DNA of 64,000 nt from Paenibacillus xerothermodurans (GCF_002220865.2 NZ_NHRJ02000001.1:372001-436000); one strand, 5' to 3'. Shown: positions 10,335-19,703, numbered from the stretch's first letter. Numbers and translations: made by a program. Notes: generated from the sequence alone by a model not told the origin.

Positions 10335-10541
10335 ATGACCAACAACATGGATGTGCTAATTGATTTGTTCGACAAATACACGGATCAGGAAATAGCTGAG
10401 CTGTCTGATTTCTCCTATGAGGGGCGGACGATGACTCGTGAGGAAACCCTCGTCATCGTATCCGCGATCCGGGCTTCCCGCATCGCCAGAGGATACATTA
10501 ACGGGGGGCGCACCCGCGTTGGACAGAGCCCGGATGCCTAG
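10335..10541 (+). CDS. Small uncharacterised protein downstream of rqcH
   Basis: 68 residues from ATG 10335 (AGGTG 12 nt upstream), sequence beginning MTNNMDVLIDLFDKY and ending with a basic RASRIARGYINGGR tail. The frame also reaches a GTG at 10275 that overlaps the rqcH stop as GTGA, which would allow coupled translation but has no ribosome site. I do not recognise a family. The acidic amphipathic N-terminus and the regular codon pattern argue for a real gene. It lies between rqcH and a strong two-way terminator. Confidence 0.5.
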   Translation: MTNNMDVLIDLFDKYTDQEIAELSDFSYEGRTMTREETLVIVSAIRASRIARGYINGGRTRVGQSPDA

Positions 10542-10620
10542 CAGTGCAGGCGAAGTTGGATTCATGTCTCTAGTGAGCGACACACATGCTGAGTCGGATG
10601 CGCTCTCACATACCCAACAT

Positions 10621-10687
10621 AAAAAAGCATGCGCAGAGTTACTGGGTCAGTCCTGGTCAGTCCCAACTCGTGCGACATGCTTTTTTT
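10621..10687. terminator. Bidirectional terminator between rqcH and galU
   Basis: A long imperfect stem: AAAAAAGCATG (10621-10631) pairs with CATGCTTTTTTT (10676-10687), and an inner GCAGAGTT.../...AACTCGTGC arm extends it. A- and T-runs on the two flanks allow termination of both the plus-strand rqcH unit and the minus-strand galU unit. Confidence 0.8.
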
Positions 10688-10733
10688 CGATGAGTTATTT
10701 GTGATGATGGCACAAGTGCATATGGAGCCACTC

Positions 10734-11618
10734 TTAATTAGCGGCTTTCTCCCAACCCTCCGTTAGCTGCTGCAAGTATGCTGTCAAATCCGCCCGCAGA
10801 TCCTCACGCTGGAGTGCCATTTCAATGGTAGCCTCAATGTATCCCAGCTTGTCCCCCACATCATACCGTCTGCCTGTGATAGGATAAGCCGCCATTTGCT
10901 GGGTCGAGTTTAAAATGCGAAGCGCGTCGGTGAGCTGAATCTCTCCGCCCCGGCCGGGTTGGCAGCTGTCTAAGATGGGGAATATCTCAGGTGTAATAAT
11001 ATATCTGCCGATAACAGCCATGTTTGAAGGCGCGAGCGCGCGATCCGGCTTTTCCACCAAATCCGCGATTAACTGATATGGACCTGCTGCCGGAGCAGGT
11101 GAAATGATACCGTATTTGTGCACGTCCTCCCATGCTACCTCTTGGACCGCGATAACGGATTTCTGAGTTTGCTCGTAGACACTCATCATTTGTTTCAACA
11201 AAGGAGGATCAGATTGGATGATATCATCCCCCAGCAGCACAGCGAACGGCTCATTCCCGATAAACTTGCGAGCACACAACACAGCGTGCCCCAGGCCTAG
11301 CGGCTGCTTTTGCCGAATGTAATGGACATCAGCCAGATTGGATACCGTCTGGAGTATCTGCAGCAGCTCGCGGTTCCCTTTCTCTTGGAGCATTATTTCC
11401 AGCTCTATGGATTTATCGAAGTGATCTTCGATCGCCCGCTTGTTGCGCCCGGTGACGATTATGATGTCCTCGATTCCAGCCGCAATCGCTTCCTCCACAA
11501 TATATTGAATTGCGGGCTTGTCCACAATGGGCAGCATCTCCTTGGGCTGTGCCTTGGTAGCCGGAAGAAAACGGGTCCCAAGGCCTGCTGCAGGAATAAT
11601 CGCTTTACGTATTTTCAT
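10734..11618 (-). CDS. galU: UTP-glucose-1-phosphate uridylyltransferase
   Basis: 294 residues. The nucleotidyltransferase signature [20 protein letters not shown] is at residues ~8-27, and LGDDII and ELTDALR follow. It makes UDP-glucose for glycolipids, wall polymers and exopolysaccharide. Start ATG 11618 has GGGAGG 9 nt upstream; the frame continues to 11639 without support. The start overlaps the end of the PHP gene by 14 bp, so galU is the distal gene of a two-gene unit. Length fits the GtaB/GalU family. Confidence 0.93.
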   Translation of the reverse strand: MKIRKAIIPAAGLGTRFLPATKAQPKEMLPIVDKPAIQYIVEEAIAAGIEDIIIVTGRNKRAIEDHFDKSIELEIMLQEKGNRELLQILQTVSNLADVHYIRQKQPLGLGHAVLCARKFIGNEPFAVLLGDDIIQSDPPLLKQMMSVYEQTQKSVIAVQEVAWEDVHKYGIISPAPAAGPYQLIADLVEKPDRALAPSNMAVIGRYIITPEIFPILDSCQPGRGGEIQLTDALRILNSTQQMAAYPITGRRYDVGDKLGYIEATIEMALQREDLRADLTAYLQQLTEGWEKAAN

Positions 11619-12501
11619 GCTGCTCTGCCTCCCGCCCACGGACCGGCGACGGACCGCCGGAGTCGTGACGCCCGGCTGCTTCCGACAACAGGTGCACTAC
11701 ATCGATCTGCGCCCGACGGGAGCCGATCGGCGCGTGGAATACAACACCGCCCCGCTCCCCGTGAAAATCAGAGCCTGCCGTGATTATTAATCCCAAACCT
11801 TCCGCAATCGTCCGGTAATGGTCTTCCTGCTCCGGAGAATGATCGGAATGGTAGGCCTCCAATCCGGCCAACCCTTGCTCGGCAAGCTGCGGTATGAGCT
11901 CATCCTGATCGTACAACCCTGGATGTGCAAGCACCGGGGCGCCGCCTGCCTCCATGATCCACTTCACTGCGGTCGCGGGCTCGATTCTGGGCGGATTTAA
12001 ATACGCCGCGCCTCCTTTGCCCAGATAACGCTCGAATGCCTCGGCCAAAGAGCCAACGTAGCCTTTGCGCATCATTGCGTCAGCGATATGCGGCCTCCCG
12101 ATCGTTTCGTCCGCTGTCTTGGACAGCGAAGCCAGCACATCGTCCATAGTTATTTTTACGCCCAGCTCATTCAACCGTTCGAGCATCATTTCATTGCGGC
12201 GGGCACGAACGGCTCTTAGCTCGGCCAACCGCTCCAAAAACTGTTCATCCGTATGGTCTATAAAATATCCAAGCACATGAATGTCCTCACCACCGGACAC
12301 CGTGCTAATCTCAACGCCGGGCACGACAGTGATCCCTAACGAGCGGCCTGCACGCAGCGCTTCTTCAATACCGGCCACCGTATCATGGTCAGTCACCGCC
12401 ACGCCTGCCAACCCCAGCTCTGCGGCGAGCCGCACATTTTCCGCCGGCGGCTGCGTACCATCCGATGCAGATGTATGCGTATGTAAATCCACGTACTGCA
12501 T
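11605..12501 (-). CDS. PHP-domain phosphoesterase (RNase AM / nucleoside bisphosphatase type)
   Basis: 298 residues of a single PHP domain. Metal-binding motifs appear in order: [12 protein letters not shown] (N-terminal), VTDHDT, PGVEIS, HVLGYF, LAHPG and GSDFHG. This pattern matches the YciV/TrpH group, which includes 3',5'-nucleotide bisphosphate phosphatase and the 5'-3' exonuclease RNase AM. The substrate here is not known. It is the first gene of a pair with galU and lies 83 bp downstream of the LysR gene. Confidence 0.85.
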   Translation of the reverse strand: MQYVDLHTHTSASDGTQPPAENVRLAAELGLAGVAVTDHDTVAGIEEALRAGRSLGITVVPGVEISTVSGGEDIHVLGYFIDHTDEQFLERLAELRAVRARRNEMMLERLNELGVKITMDDVLASLSKTADETIGRPHIADAMMRKGYVGSLAEAFERYLGKGGAAYLNPPRIEPATAVKWIMEAGGAPVLAHPGLYDQDELIPQLAEQGLAGLEAYHSDHSPEQEDHYRTIAEGLGLIITAGSDFHGERGGVVFHAPIGSRRAQIDVVHLLSEAAGRHDSGGPSPVRGREAEQHENT

Positions 12502-12584
12502 TACAAATCCCCCTCATAGCTGCAATGGTGATGCTTATCATAAGTTTTCACGATTTAACCCGTCTGCAAACGCGTGCGATCAAA

Positions 12585-13496
12585 TCATAACCATTGACTC
12601 AGATCCCTTTCACGCAGAAAGGTCATAAATGTCACGGCCGATATCGGCAGAAGCGTGGATTTCAAATAAATCGCGTAAAAGCTTCGAGAAAACCGAATGT
12701 CTGCTATTCGCTTGACAGCCAGCACGCCAAGTGCGGCTTCGTGCTTCAACGAAGACTGCGACAGAATAGAGATGCCGAGCCCCGCTTCCACCGCAGATTT
12801 CACCGCCCCGGTGCTGCCCAGTTCCATGACAATTTTCATCGCCCCGGGGTCGAATCCGGACTTGGCCATCTCTTCCTCCATTACGCGCCTGGTGCCTGAG
12901 CCTTGCTCCCGCAGCACAAACTGATATTCCAATACCTCTTCCATTGTTATCTCGGTTTTCTGTGCTAGTGGATGGTCACGCGGCACGATGAGCATCAGCT
13001 CGTCATTCATTACCGCTTCCGTGTGGACATCCGGATGATGCACCTCGGCTTCAACCAATCCGAAATTCAGCTGATGATTCAGCACTTCGTCCAACAGCTG
13101 TTTGGTGTTGATCACCTTCATGCTCACCGAGATGTTCGGATACTCCTTGCCGAACGGCCCTAGCAATCGCGGAAGTATATACTCCCCGACGGTCATGCTG
13201 GCCCCCAGATGGAGCCGGCCTTCCAGCATATGCGTGAATTTGGACATACTGACATCCGTTTCCTTCATCAAATCGATGCTGCGCTTGGCGTAAGGCAGCA
13301 GCGTTCTGCCCGCCTCCGACAGTTCAATCTTTTTCGTGGACCGGTGGAACAGTTTCGTGCCAAAGTAGTCCTCGAGCGACTGCACCTGCATGGTAACCGC
13401 CGGCTGCGTCATATGCAGCGCCTGAGCCGCGTGAGAAAAACTGCCCTTCTCCGCCACGGTGTAAAAAATATGCAGCTGATGAAAATTAAGTGCCAT
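12585..13496 (-). CDS. LysR-family transcriptional regulator
   Basis: 303 residues. An N-terminal winged helix-turn-helix (residues ~1-60) begins MALNFHQLHIFYTVAEKGSFSHAAQALHM with TQPAVTMQVQSLE as the recognition helix; the rest is a periplasmic-binding-protein-like effector domain. It resembles the CysL/YwfK branch, which controls sulfur genes, but the assignment within LysR is not secure. Ligand and targets are unknown. A TATAAT-like box is present on the minus strand at 13531-13536; no good -35 was seen. No neighbour is an obvious target. Confidence 0.85.
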   Translation of the reverse strand: MALNFHQLHIFYTVAEKGSFSHAAQALHMTQPAVTMQVQSLEDYFGTKLFHRSTKKIELSEAGRTLLPYAKRSIDLMKETDVSMSKFTHMLEGRLHLGASMTVGEYILPRLLGPFGKEYPNISVSMKVINTKQLLDEVLNHQLNFGLVEAEVHHPDVHTEAVMNDELMLIVPRDHPLAQKTEITMEEVLEYQFVLREQGSGTRRVMEEEMAKSGFDPGAMKIVMELGSTGAVKSAVEAGLGISILSQSSLKHEAALGVLAVKRIADIRFSRSFYAIYLKSTLLPISAVTFMTFLRERDLSQWL

Positions 13497-13542
13497 TGTC
13501 CGCGTACCTCCAACGATCCTTGGTACCTGTATTATAACAAAA

Positions 13543-13577
13543 TTAAAAAAAGCATGCCGGGAAAATACGGAATGCTT
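13543..13577 (-). terminator. Terminator of the gene at 13596-14045
   Basis: The stem AAGCATNCCG/CGGNATGCTT (13550-13577) is followed on the minus strand by seven U residues (13543-13550). It lies between the unknown gene and the LysR gene. Confidence 0.7.
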
Positions 13578-13595
13578 GTTACATGCTGTGCAGCT

Positions 13596-14045
13596 TCAAC
13601 GGCGTTTACGCCCGTTTTTCAGAAGCGTCATTCTTCGTGAATGCCTTAGCCAAAGATCACTCAGTTCGATCGTTTCCGACATCCACCCCAGAAAGGTTAC
13701 CATGACCATGCGCTGCAGCCGCGGAGCAGCACAGTTTGCGCCCGCGTCCCAATCCGTGAATTCAGCTACCAACACGAGATCATCTTCAACAACATACACA
13801 TCGTGCTCGTTCTTATAGTATGGTTGAATCCGCCCGGACCTCAAACAATTCCAGAAACATTTACGTATGTCGGTAAAGCCGGTCTTAGCACTCTCCACAC
13901 GGCTTACCCAACGGTGCCGCGCGTGATTTGTAATGATAATCTCCGCAATGTGCCTGTCCCCGAGAGTCACATATTTCGCTTGTTCACAGCTGCTTCCGCC
14001 TGCTGTTCTATCCCTCATAAGCGCATGATCCTTACCTGGTTCCAT
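13596..14045 (-). CDS. Uncharacterised protein
   Basis: 149 residues with no family that I recognise. It is rich in aromatic and basic residues; the N-terminal half has the segment EIIITNHARHRWVSRV, and the tail is strongly basic (LKNGRKRR). No signal peptide or membrane helix is visible. The ATG at 14045 is 14 nt from a strong AGGAGG, while an in-frame ATT at 14051-14049 is at the ideal 8 nt, so the true start may be non-standard. It has its own terminator and stands alone between LysR and ylbG. Confidence 0.6.
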   Translation of the reverse strand: MEPGKDHALMRDRTAGGSSCEQAKYVTLGDRHIAEIIITNHARHRWVSRVESAKTGFTDIRKCFWNCLRSGRIQPYYKNEHDVYVVEDDLVLVAEFTDWDAGANCAAPRLQRMVMVTFLGWMSETIELSDLWLRHSRRMTLLKNGRKRR

Positions 14046-14189
14046 AAGAATGGTTCTTTCCTCCTAGTTTTGCTGCTCTCATTTTACTAAATGCAAAATA
14101 GGATGCCAAATAAAAAAATCTTTAGGTTTGCGAGATTTTTAGCGATGTGAAGAGCGGATAAACTCGAACCGGCAGAAGCGTATATTCAA

Positions 14190-14222
14190 ACAAAAAGACC
14201 TGGCCGGGGCCAGGTCTTTGCT
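14190..14222 (-). terminator. Strong terminator after ylbG
   Basis: An 11-bp perfect stem, AAAGACCTGGCC/GGCCAGGTCTTT (14196-14221), with a GGG loop and a U-run on the minus strand. It ends the ylbF-ylbG unit. Confidence 0.85.
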
Positions 14223-14285
14223 CTATCACATGTACGTTATCCGGAGAGACAGGCGCGTTCCCTGCGGCTTGCGTTCCCGCCGTGG

Positions 14286-14561
14286 TCACATAGGGTAAAA
14301 TTGCGTTTTATCAGGCATATTGCTGTTATATTCCGTTGGAAGTTCGTTGCGGTAAGAACGTTCCACTTTTTTTACGAACGGCAGCTTTTGCAGCTGTTTG
14401 ATCGTGTCTTCCAATTTTGCAGCATGCACATACATAGCGGCGTAGTGCAGTTTCTTGGATATAAAATGAACGCTGCCATACCGGTCCAATTGTTTGGTGG
14501 CGGCCTTCAGATCGCTAATCCAAACGATCAAGCCGCTTCGATCTGTAAATATCATGTCCAT
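14286..14561 (-). CDS. ylbG: YlbG family protein (DUF2129)
   Basis: 91 residues. The core YGSVHFISKKLHYAAMYV and LPFVKKVERSYR match the YlbG family, a small cytoplasmic protein of unknown function encoded next to ylbF in Bacillota. I chose ATG 14561 (MDMIFTDRSG) with GGAG 8 nt upstream; a longer reading to 14636 would overlap ylbF and adds residues not seen in the family. It is 58 bp after ylbF and shares its terminator. Confidence 0.88.
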   Translation of the reverse strand: MDMIFTDRSGLIVWISDLKAATKQLDRYGSVHFISKKLHYAAMYVHAAKLEDTIKQLQKLPFVKKVERSYRNELPTEYNSNMPDKTQFYPM

Positions 14562-14619
14562 ACCTTCTCTCCATTTTTGATTCAACGGGGGATCCGACGG
14601 CAGTCCTCGCCAGAGTCGC

Positions 14620-15081
14620 TTAGCCACAGTCGCCACTGCAGCTCCCGCCTGTGGAGCAGCTCCCGGATGAGCAGCCGCCGCCGCTCGCCAGCGGGTCGTT
14701 GCTCGGCACTTTTATCGTCTCGGATACGCTGTGAGCGATCAATTGTGAAACATTATAAAGCAGATCATCGAGCCGCTGCTCTGCTTTCTTGTATTGCCGA
14801 ACGGACTCCACCGCATCCAACTTATCTTGGATGTTCTGCACCTGCTCCAGCGCGGCATGATAATCCGGATGGAAATGTCCGAAACGTTGGCATTCCTCAA
14901 ATAGTTCCTTCTTCTTCTGCAGAAGCTTGACAAGCGCAGCCGCTTCAGGGTCGTTATCCTTGCGCTGCTTCCAATATAGGTAATCCGCAGTTTCCGCGGA
15001 GAGCTTAATCATATCTCCCAAATCGTACGCCCGCATGAGAATTGCAGACATGTCTAACGTTTGAGCCTCTGTTATTGCCAC
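14620..15081 (-). CDS. ylbF: YlbF/RicF family regulator
   Basis: 153 residues. The helical YlbF core is clear (RFGHFHPDYHAALEQVQ and YKKAEQRLDDLL), and the C-terminus is a cysteine-rich tail, GGGCSSGSCSTGGSCSGDCG, resembling the tail of B. subtilis RicF. RicF with RicA and RicT forms a complex carrying [4Fe-4S] clusters that affects mRNA processing, competence, sporulation and biofilm. I prefer the GTG at 15081 (AGGT 6 nt upstream) over the ATG at 15102. Partner genes are not in the window. Confidence 0.9.
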   Translation of the reverse strand: MAITEAQTLDMSAILMRAYDLGDMIKLSAETADYLYWKQRKDNDPEAAALVKLLQKKKELFEECQRFGHFHPDYHAALEQVQNIQDKLDAVESVRQYKKAEQRLDDLLYNVSQLIAHSVSETIKVPSNDPLASGGGCSSGSCSTGGSCSGDCG

Positions 15082-15156
15082 GATAGCACCTGCCTTGCAC
15101 ATATTCTTGTTTGTCAGACAAGTCTATCATACCACAGATTGGATTGCTTTGTTGTA

Positions 15157-17235
15157 TCAATTATTCTCGTTGATGCCAGGCAGAATGATCTTCATCTCCT
15201 GCCAATCGTTCGGGAACAGGCACACTTCCTCAAGCTGTGATCGCTCGAGGCCTGTCACACTCCAAGTACCGCGTGTGTCCTGCAGTTTTCTTGGTGCAAT
15301 CACCTGGTCCCTGCCAGAGTGACGAACTTGCAATGCAGCTTGCCATTCCAACGCCTTCTCCACTATTTCTCTGCGGGTAGAGTCATGATACCTCCGGTAA
15401 TCCTTCAGCCAGCTCTGAGGCAGCTGATGCAGTCCAGGGTATAAATCGCGGATCTCAGGGACTTTGGTCTCCATGTCCAGGTGAACTAATGCATGCCGGG
15501 AGAAAATGAATCCCGGTGCTGCAGTAAACAGCCGATCACCACCCGCTACCGCAGGCCCCGCTGTACCACTCGGCGGTAGAGCCATTGGAAACAGTGGTTT
15601 GCCGCCGCCGTCCTGCCTGCTGGTATCCAAGCTGAAGCCGCCGCTTTCCTGCCTACTGGTATTCACGCTCAAGCCGCCGCCGCTGTCCAATAGTGTCATT
15701 TTACCTGGCATCCAGCCGGCTTTCTCGAGCTGCGCGGCTAACAGCTTCAGCTGCTCCGCGCGGATGATCCAGGCGCGTGGTCCGAGCCTTTCAATCAAGC
15801 ACGACTCAACGTCAGGCAGCTTCCCTATTGCTTCCGCCACGTCATCGTCCTGACAGCGAAGCAGCAATACTTGGGCAAGCTGAACCTTACCAAACGGCTT
15901 CGCCCACTGTTCGAGTGTATGACGTACATTTTCAGGGATTCCGTACATAGCGTGCCGTTCGAGAAAAAGCAGCGTGTCTTCGAGCCGACGCCCGTGCTCC
16001 AGCCCGCACTGTATGCTCTCCTTAGTCAGCTTGTATACAGACACTTGATCGCACTTCAGCTTCTGTGCGATGACGGCCAGTTCCCACCGGACAGCGTGAC
16101 TCACAGCTGGCGGCAAAAGTACTTCGAAATCAGGCTGCACGTAGAACCGGCTGTCTCCCGCCGGCTCTTCTACCGCCCACACTGGATGAGAACACCAACG
16201 ATACAGCGCAGCTCCGGCCGTTGTGTCGTCCCTGCCTTGCTCAATGAAACCGAATGCAAGGAGTGGAGCCATCCATTCCTGTTCTATGCGTACACCCAGT
16301 GCTGTTTCTGATAGATCGCCAAACGCTGAAAGCATCCCCTGTGCCCGCAGCCAGTTCAGCACGCTCATCACAGTAAACCAACGGTCCGGAGGCTGCCGTT
16401 CAAGCAGGATAGCCGCATGCTGCAGCCAAGCCGGCCCCGGCCAGACCGCTGTCCTCCATATGGCGTACAATCGCCTGCTCTGTTCATGCTCGCTAAGAGC
16501 AAGCCAGCTATGCAGCCCGGGTGCACTCAAGCAAAGCATATCTTCATGTTGCTCCACCAGCCGCAGTTTGTGCAAAAACTCCATCATCACTGCGAGTTGA
16601 ACGGGATACACTTCCGGATGCGCATATTTGAGATTGAGTCCGCTGAAGGATTCCGCCGTCAAATCTGTTATCTGCTCCCATTTTACCAGCTGTTTTTTAT
16701 GCAGCGTACCATTCTTTGTCAGGCGCAGCTCTTGCTGGCCGATAAAAACCAGTGTATCAAATATAAGAGAAGCGAGGCTGCTGAAACGGCTGTCAACCGG
16801 CTCAACGCCCGCGCAATCCGCAGGCAGGCAATCGCTCAGTTCCGCTTGAAAGAGAATCTCCTGCCATAACACGAGAGCATCTTCGGCGAGTGCGTATACA
16901 TGTTCGCCCCAGCTTTTGCGGAACATATAGATCAAACCTTTTCGGAGCAGTAGTAAAAAACCTACCTTGGCTTCCGCGCCGGACATAACGCTTGAGGTAA
17001 GCTTCTCCAGTCTGATCCAATCAAAAGGTTCGGTGCCGATAGAGCCGACCACAATGTGCAGCACCGATTTTTCCGTTGGCGTCATTTGTTCATAGATGCC
17101 GGCCATAATCGTTCTGTCCGACCAAATAGACAGCAGTGTGCGGCCCCTATCCAACCATGCTGCGTATGCAGGCTGCGCCTCGATTGTCCTACGGAGCTCC
17201 TGCGGCATTTTGCCGAAATAAAATGTATGGTTCAT
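15157..17235 (-). CDS. Helicase-associated protein (XPB N-terminal-like / Helicase_C_3)
   Basis: 692 residues. It starts at ATG 17235, overlapping the stop of the XPB-like helicase as TAATG, so the two are translationally coupled. The protein is a predicted cytoplasmic, mainly helical protein with winged-helix-like segments, and has the C-terminal domain of the XPB/Ssl2 helicase-associated family (PDFEVLLPPAVSH in the middle). It has no Walker motifs. Residues ~515-546 carry a short two-copy repeat (SGGxSLxTSRQxxGG), a likely linker. It probably works with the helicase; the biochemical role is not established. Confidence 0.78.
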   Translation of the reverse strand: MNHTFYFGKMPQELRRTIEAQPAYAAWLDRGRTLLSIWSDRTIMAGIYEQMTPTEKSVLHIVVGSIGTEPFDWIRLEKLTSSVMSGAEAKVGFLLLLRKGLIYMFRKSWGEHVYALAEDALVLWQEILFQAELSDCLPADCAGVEPVDSRFSSLASLIFDTLVFIGQQELRLTKNGTLHKKQLVKWEQITDLTAESFSGLNLKYAHPEVYPVQLAVMMEFLHKLRLVEQHEDMLCLSAPGLHSWLALSEHEQSRRLYAIWRTAVWPGPAWLQHAAILLERQPPDRWFTVMSVLNWLRAQGMLSAFGDLSETALGVRIEQEWMAPLLAFGFIEQGRDDTTAGAALYRWCSHPVWAVEEPAGDSRFYVQPDFEVLLPPAVSHAVRWELAVIAQKLKCDQVSVYKLTKESIQCGLEHGRRLEDTLLFLERHAMYGIPENVRHTLEQWAKPFGKVQLAQVLLLRCQDDDVAEAIGKLPDVESCLIERLGPRAWIIRAEQLKLLAAQLEKAGWMPGKMTLLDSGGGLSVNTSRQESGGFSLDTSRQDGGGKPLFPMALPPSGTAGPAVAGGDRLFTAAPGFIFSRHALVHLDMETKVPEIRDLYPGLHQLPQSWLKDYRRYHDSTRREIVEKALEWQAALQVRHSGRDQVIAPRKLQDTRGTWSVTGLERSQLEEVCLFPNDWQEMKIILPGINENN

Positions 17236-18989
17236 TAGGATACAACCTCCTCCGGTTTGATCTTTGCGGCCTTATGTTCGGCGCCCACAGCCGCAGCATC
17301 TGACCTTGCCATGTCAGAGCTGTCAGGTACCCACTCCTCGCTTGAATATTTATAGCCCTGTTCAATCAGAAACAGCTGGCGGTTAAGAGCGTAATCCTGC
17401 TCCCGCGTGTCGCTGGACACTAAAGTATAGAAAAACGCCTCATTCGAATTTGTTTTTGGGCGCAGAATACGGCCGAGCCGCTGCGCTTCCTCCTGCCGTG
17501 AGCCAAAGCTTCCGGAAATCTGGATCGCCACGGCCGCGTCAGGCAAATCCACTGCGAAGTTAGCAACCTTTGACACCACAATCGTCTTCAGCTCTCGTCT
17601 GCGGAATCGGCCGTACACCTCCTCCCGCTCCTGATAGGGCATCTCACCATAGATAAAGGGGGCTTGAATTACTTCGGCGACTTCCTTCAGCTGGTCGAGA
17701 TACTGTCCGATCACGATCACCTGCTCTCCGCGATGTCTGGCAAGCAGTTCACGTGTCAATTCGAGCTTCGCCGAATTCAAGCTCGCAATGCGCATTCGCT
17801 GCCGTGGCTCCGCGTTCATGTAAGCGTGCCGTTCCTGTGCCGGCAGCGCCACTCTGATTTCCATGCAGCTGACGGATGCGATCCATCCTTGTGCCTCCAG
17901 CTCCTTCCACGGCATCTCATAGCGCTTCGGCCCAACCAGCGAGAATACGTCTTCCTCCCGTCCGTCCTCGCGTATCAGTGTCGCTGTCAGTCCCAGCCGC
18001 CTTGTCGCTTGGATATCGGCGGTCACGCGAAATACCGGCGCAGGCAGCAGATGCACCTCGTCGTACACGATCAACCCCCAATCACGCTTGTTAAACAGAT
18101 CCATATGGGTGAACAATTCATCTTTTGTCCTGCGGTACGTTAGTATCTGATAGGTAGCGACAGTGATCGGACGAACATCTTTTTTTGCCCCGGTGTACTC
18201 GCCCACCATATCTTCCGCCACTTCGGTTTTGTCCAAAATTTCTCGCTTCCACTGGTTAACCGACGTCGTGTTGCTGGTCAAGATCAACGTGGCGCAATTC
18301 AATTTGCCCATCACCGCAATCCCGATCACTGTCTTGCCCGCCCCGCAGGGAAGCACGAGCACCCCGCTGCCGCCAAGCGTACTGCCATCGCGATAAAATG
18401 CATCCACTGCTGCTATTTGATAAGCCCTAAGCTCGAACGGCTGCCCCGTACCGGCCCGCGGCTTCAGGCGAATCTGCAGCTCCTCTCCTCTCGAATAACC
18501 GGCCAAATCCTCCACCGGATAGCCGAGCTTTATCAGCTCCTGCTTCAACAGACCGCGATAGGGAGCTGAGAATCGCAGGGTGTATTCATCGACCTGACTC
18601 AAACCGTACGAGCGAAGCGTTTTATACGCGCACATCTCTTTGATCGCCGCAGCATCATCGGATGTTAACAGCAGATCTGCGCCTGTGCTCTCCATTCGCA
18701 ATAGGCCGTACCTTTGCATGAAACGACGGATGTCTTGTTTAATGTTGGCTGGAACACCGAACTTGGCCTGCTCCTCCAAGAATCCGGTGATCTCCTCTGC
18801 AGTCAGTCCAGCAGCTGCCGCATTCCATAGGGACAAGGCCGACATACGGTATGTGTGCAGATGCTGCGGCCTCTTCAACAAGTCGGCAAAACGGGACAAG
18901 CCGGCCCGTACCGCTTCGAAATCAGGATGATCAGCCTCAAGCAATATGGTCAAATCGCTCTGTACTACCAGCGGGCGTGTTAAAACCAT
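17235..18989 (-). CDS. XPB/ERCC3-like DNA repair helicase
   Basis: 584 residues, a superfamily 2 helicase. An N-terminal XPB-type damage-recognition/regulatory region precedes Walker A LPCGAGKTVIG (~215), the DEVH box YDEVH (~309), GLTATLIREDG and the C-terminal QRLGRILRPK motif VI. XPB unwinds or translocates on DNA in eukaryotic and archaeal nucleotide excision repair; bacterial copies are patchy and little studied. Start ATG 18989 is chosen over 19022 because the longer N-terminus is not family-like; the GGGAGG at 13 nt is somewhat far. It forms an operon with the helicase-associated gene. Confidence 0.9.
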   Translation of the reverse strand: MVLTRPLVVQSDLTILLEADHPDFEAVRAGLSRFADLLKRPQHLHTYRMSALSLWNAAAAGLTAEEITGFLEEQAKFGVPANIKQDIRRFMQRYGLLRMESTGADLLLTSDDAAAIKEMCAYKTLRSYGLSQVDEYTLRFSAPYRGLLKQELIKLGYPVEDLAGYSRGEELQIRLKPRAGTGQPFELRAYQIAAVDAFYRDGSTLGGSGVLVLPCGAGKTVIGIAVMGKLNCATLILTSNTTSVNQWKREILDKTEVAEDMVGEYTGAKKDVRPITVATYQILTYRRTKDELFTHMDLFNKRDWGLIVYDEVHLLPAPVFRVTADIQATRRLGLTATLIREDGREEDVFSLVGPKRYEMPWKELEAQGWIASVSCMEIRVALPAQERHAYMNAEPRQRMRIASLNSAKLELTRELLARHRGEQVIVIGQYLDQLKEVAEVIQAPFIYGEMPYQEREEVYGRFRRRELKTIVVSKVANFAVDLPDAAVAIQISGSFGSRQEEAQRLGRILRPKTNSNEAFFYTLVSSDTREQDYALNRQLFLIEQGYKYSSEEWVPDSSDMARSDAAAVGAEHKAAKIKPEEVVS

Positions 18990-19146
18990 GTGCGATATAT
19001 TCCCTCCCAGCCTGCTTTCCATACCATGTAGTATGAGGGCAATGAAATCAAATTAAACCCAGCGGCCTTTACAAGCTGCCTGGCAGGTTCTACAATGAGG
19101 AACGGCTGCATCCCAGCGGAACGCTACTTAGAGGTGATTTGTAAAA

Positions 19147-19668
19147 GTGAAACAACATACTACGGCTTTGGCAGCCGCGATTCTTATCCTGCTTAGCATT
19201 TGGACTGCCGGCTGCACCAATTCTTCCTCCGCTACTGACCAGAGAGAAAAAGTAAAGGTCGAGCGCGTTGTCGATGGAGACACATTCGATGTGGTGCTCG
19301 ATGGAAAGAAGCAAAAGGTACGCCTCATCGGCATCGACACTCCGGAGACCAAAAAGCCGAACACTCCGGTCATGTATTACGGTAAAGAGGCTGCGGATTA
19401 CTCGAAAAAACGGTTGGAGAACAAGTACGTGGCATTGGAATGGGATGTGGAACGGAAGGACCAATACGATCGGCTGTTAGCTTATGTATGGATCGATGAT
19501 GAATTGTATAATAGCACTTTGCTGAGAGAGGGTTATGCCAGATTAGCCACTTTTCCGCCGAATGTGAAATACGTAGATGATTTTAAGCAGGACCAGGCTG
19601 AAGCGCGCAAGCAGGGCAAAGGATTGTGGAAAAACTACGATGCCGCTTTTGACACAAAGAAAAAATAG
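19147..19668 (+). CDS. Thermonuclease-family lipoprotein (SNase-like)
   Basis: 173 residues. The N-terminus is a lipoprotein signal ending LSIWTAGC (lipobox, Cys ~22), so the enzyme is likely anchored outside the cell. The SNase fold shows VVDGDTFDV, KVRLIGIDTPE and the catalytic YDRLLAYVW region. Staphylococcal nuclease-type enzymes cut DNA and RNA with Ca2+. The GTG start at 19147 has AGAGGTG 10 nt upstream. It is divergent from the XPB helicase. Related to B. subtilis YncB/YhcR-type nucleases; exact role unproven. Confidence 0.9.
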   Translation: MKQHTTALAAAILILLSIWTAGCTNSSSATDQREKVKVERVVDGDTFDVVLDGKKQKVRLIGIDTPETKKPNTPVMYYGKEAADYSKKRLENKYVALEWDVERKDQYDRLLAYVWIDDELYNSTLLREGYARLATFPPNVKYVDDFKQDQAEARKQGKGLWKNYDAAFDTKKK

Positions 19669-19703
19669 TACGTCCTCCTGACCCGCAGGAGAACGATGTT
19701 CCG

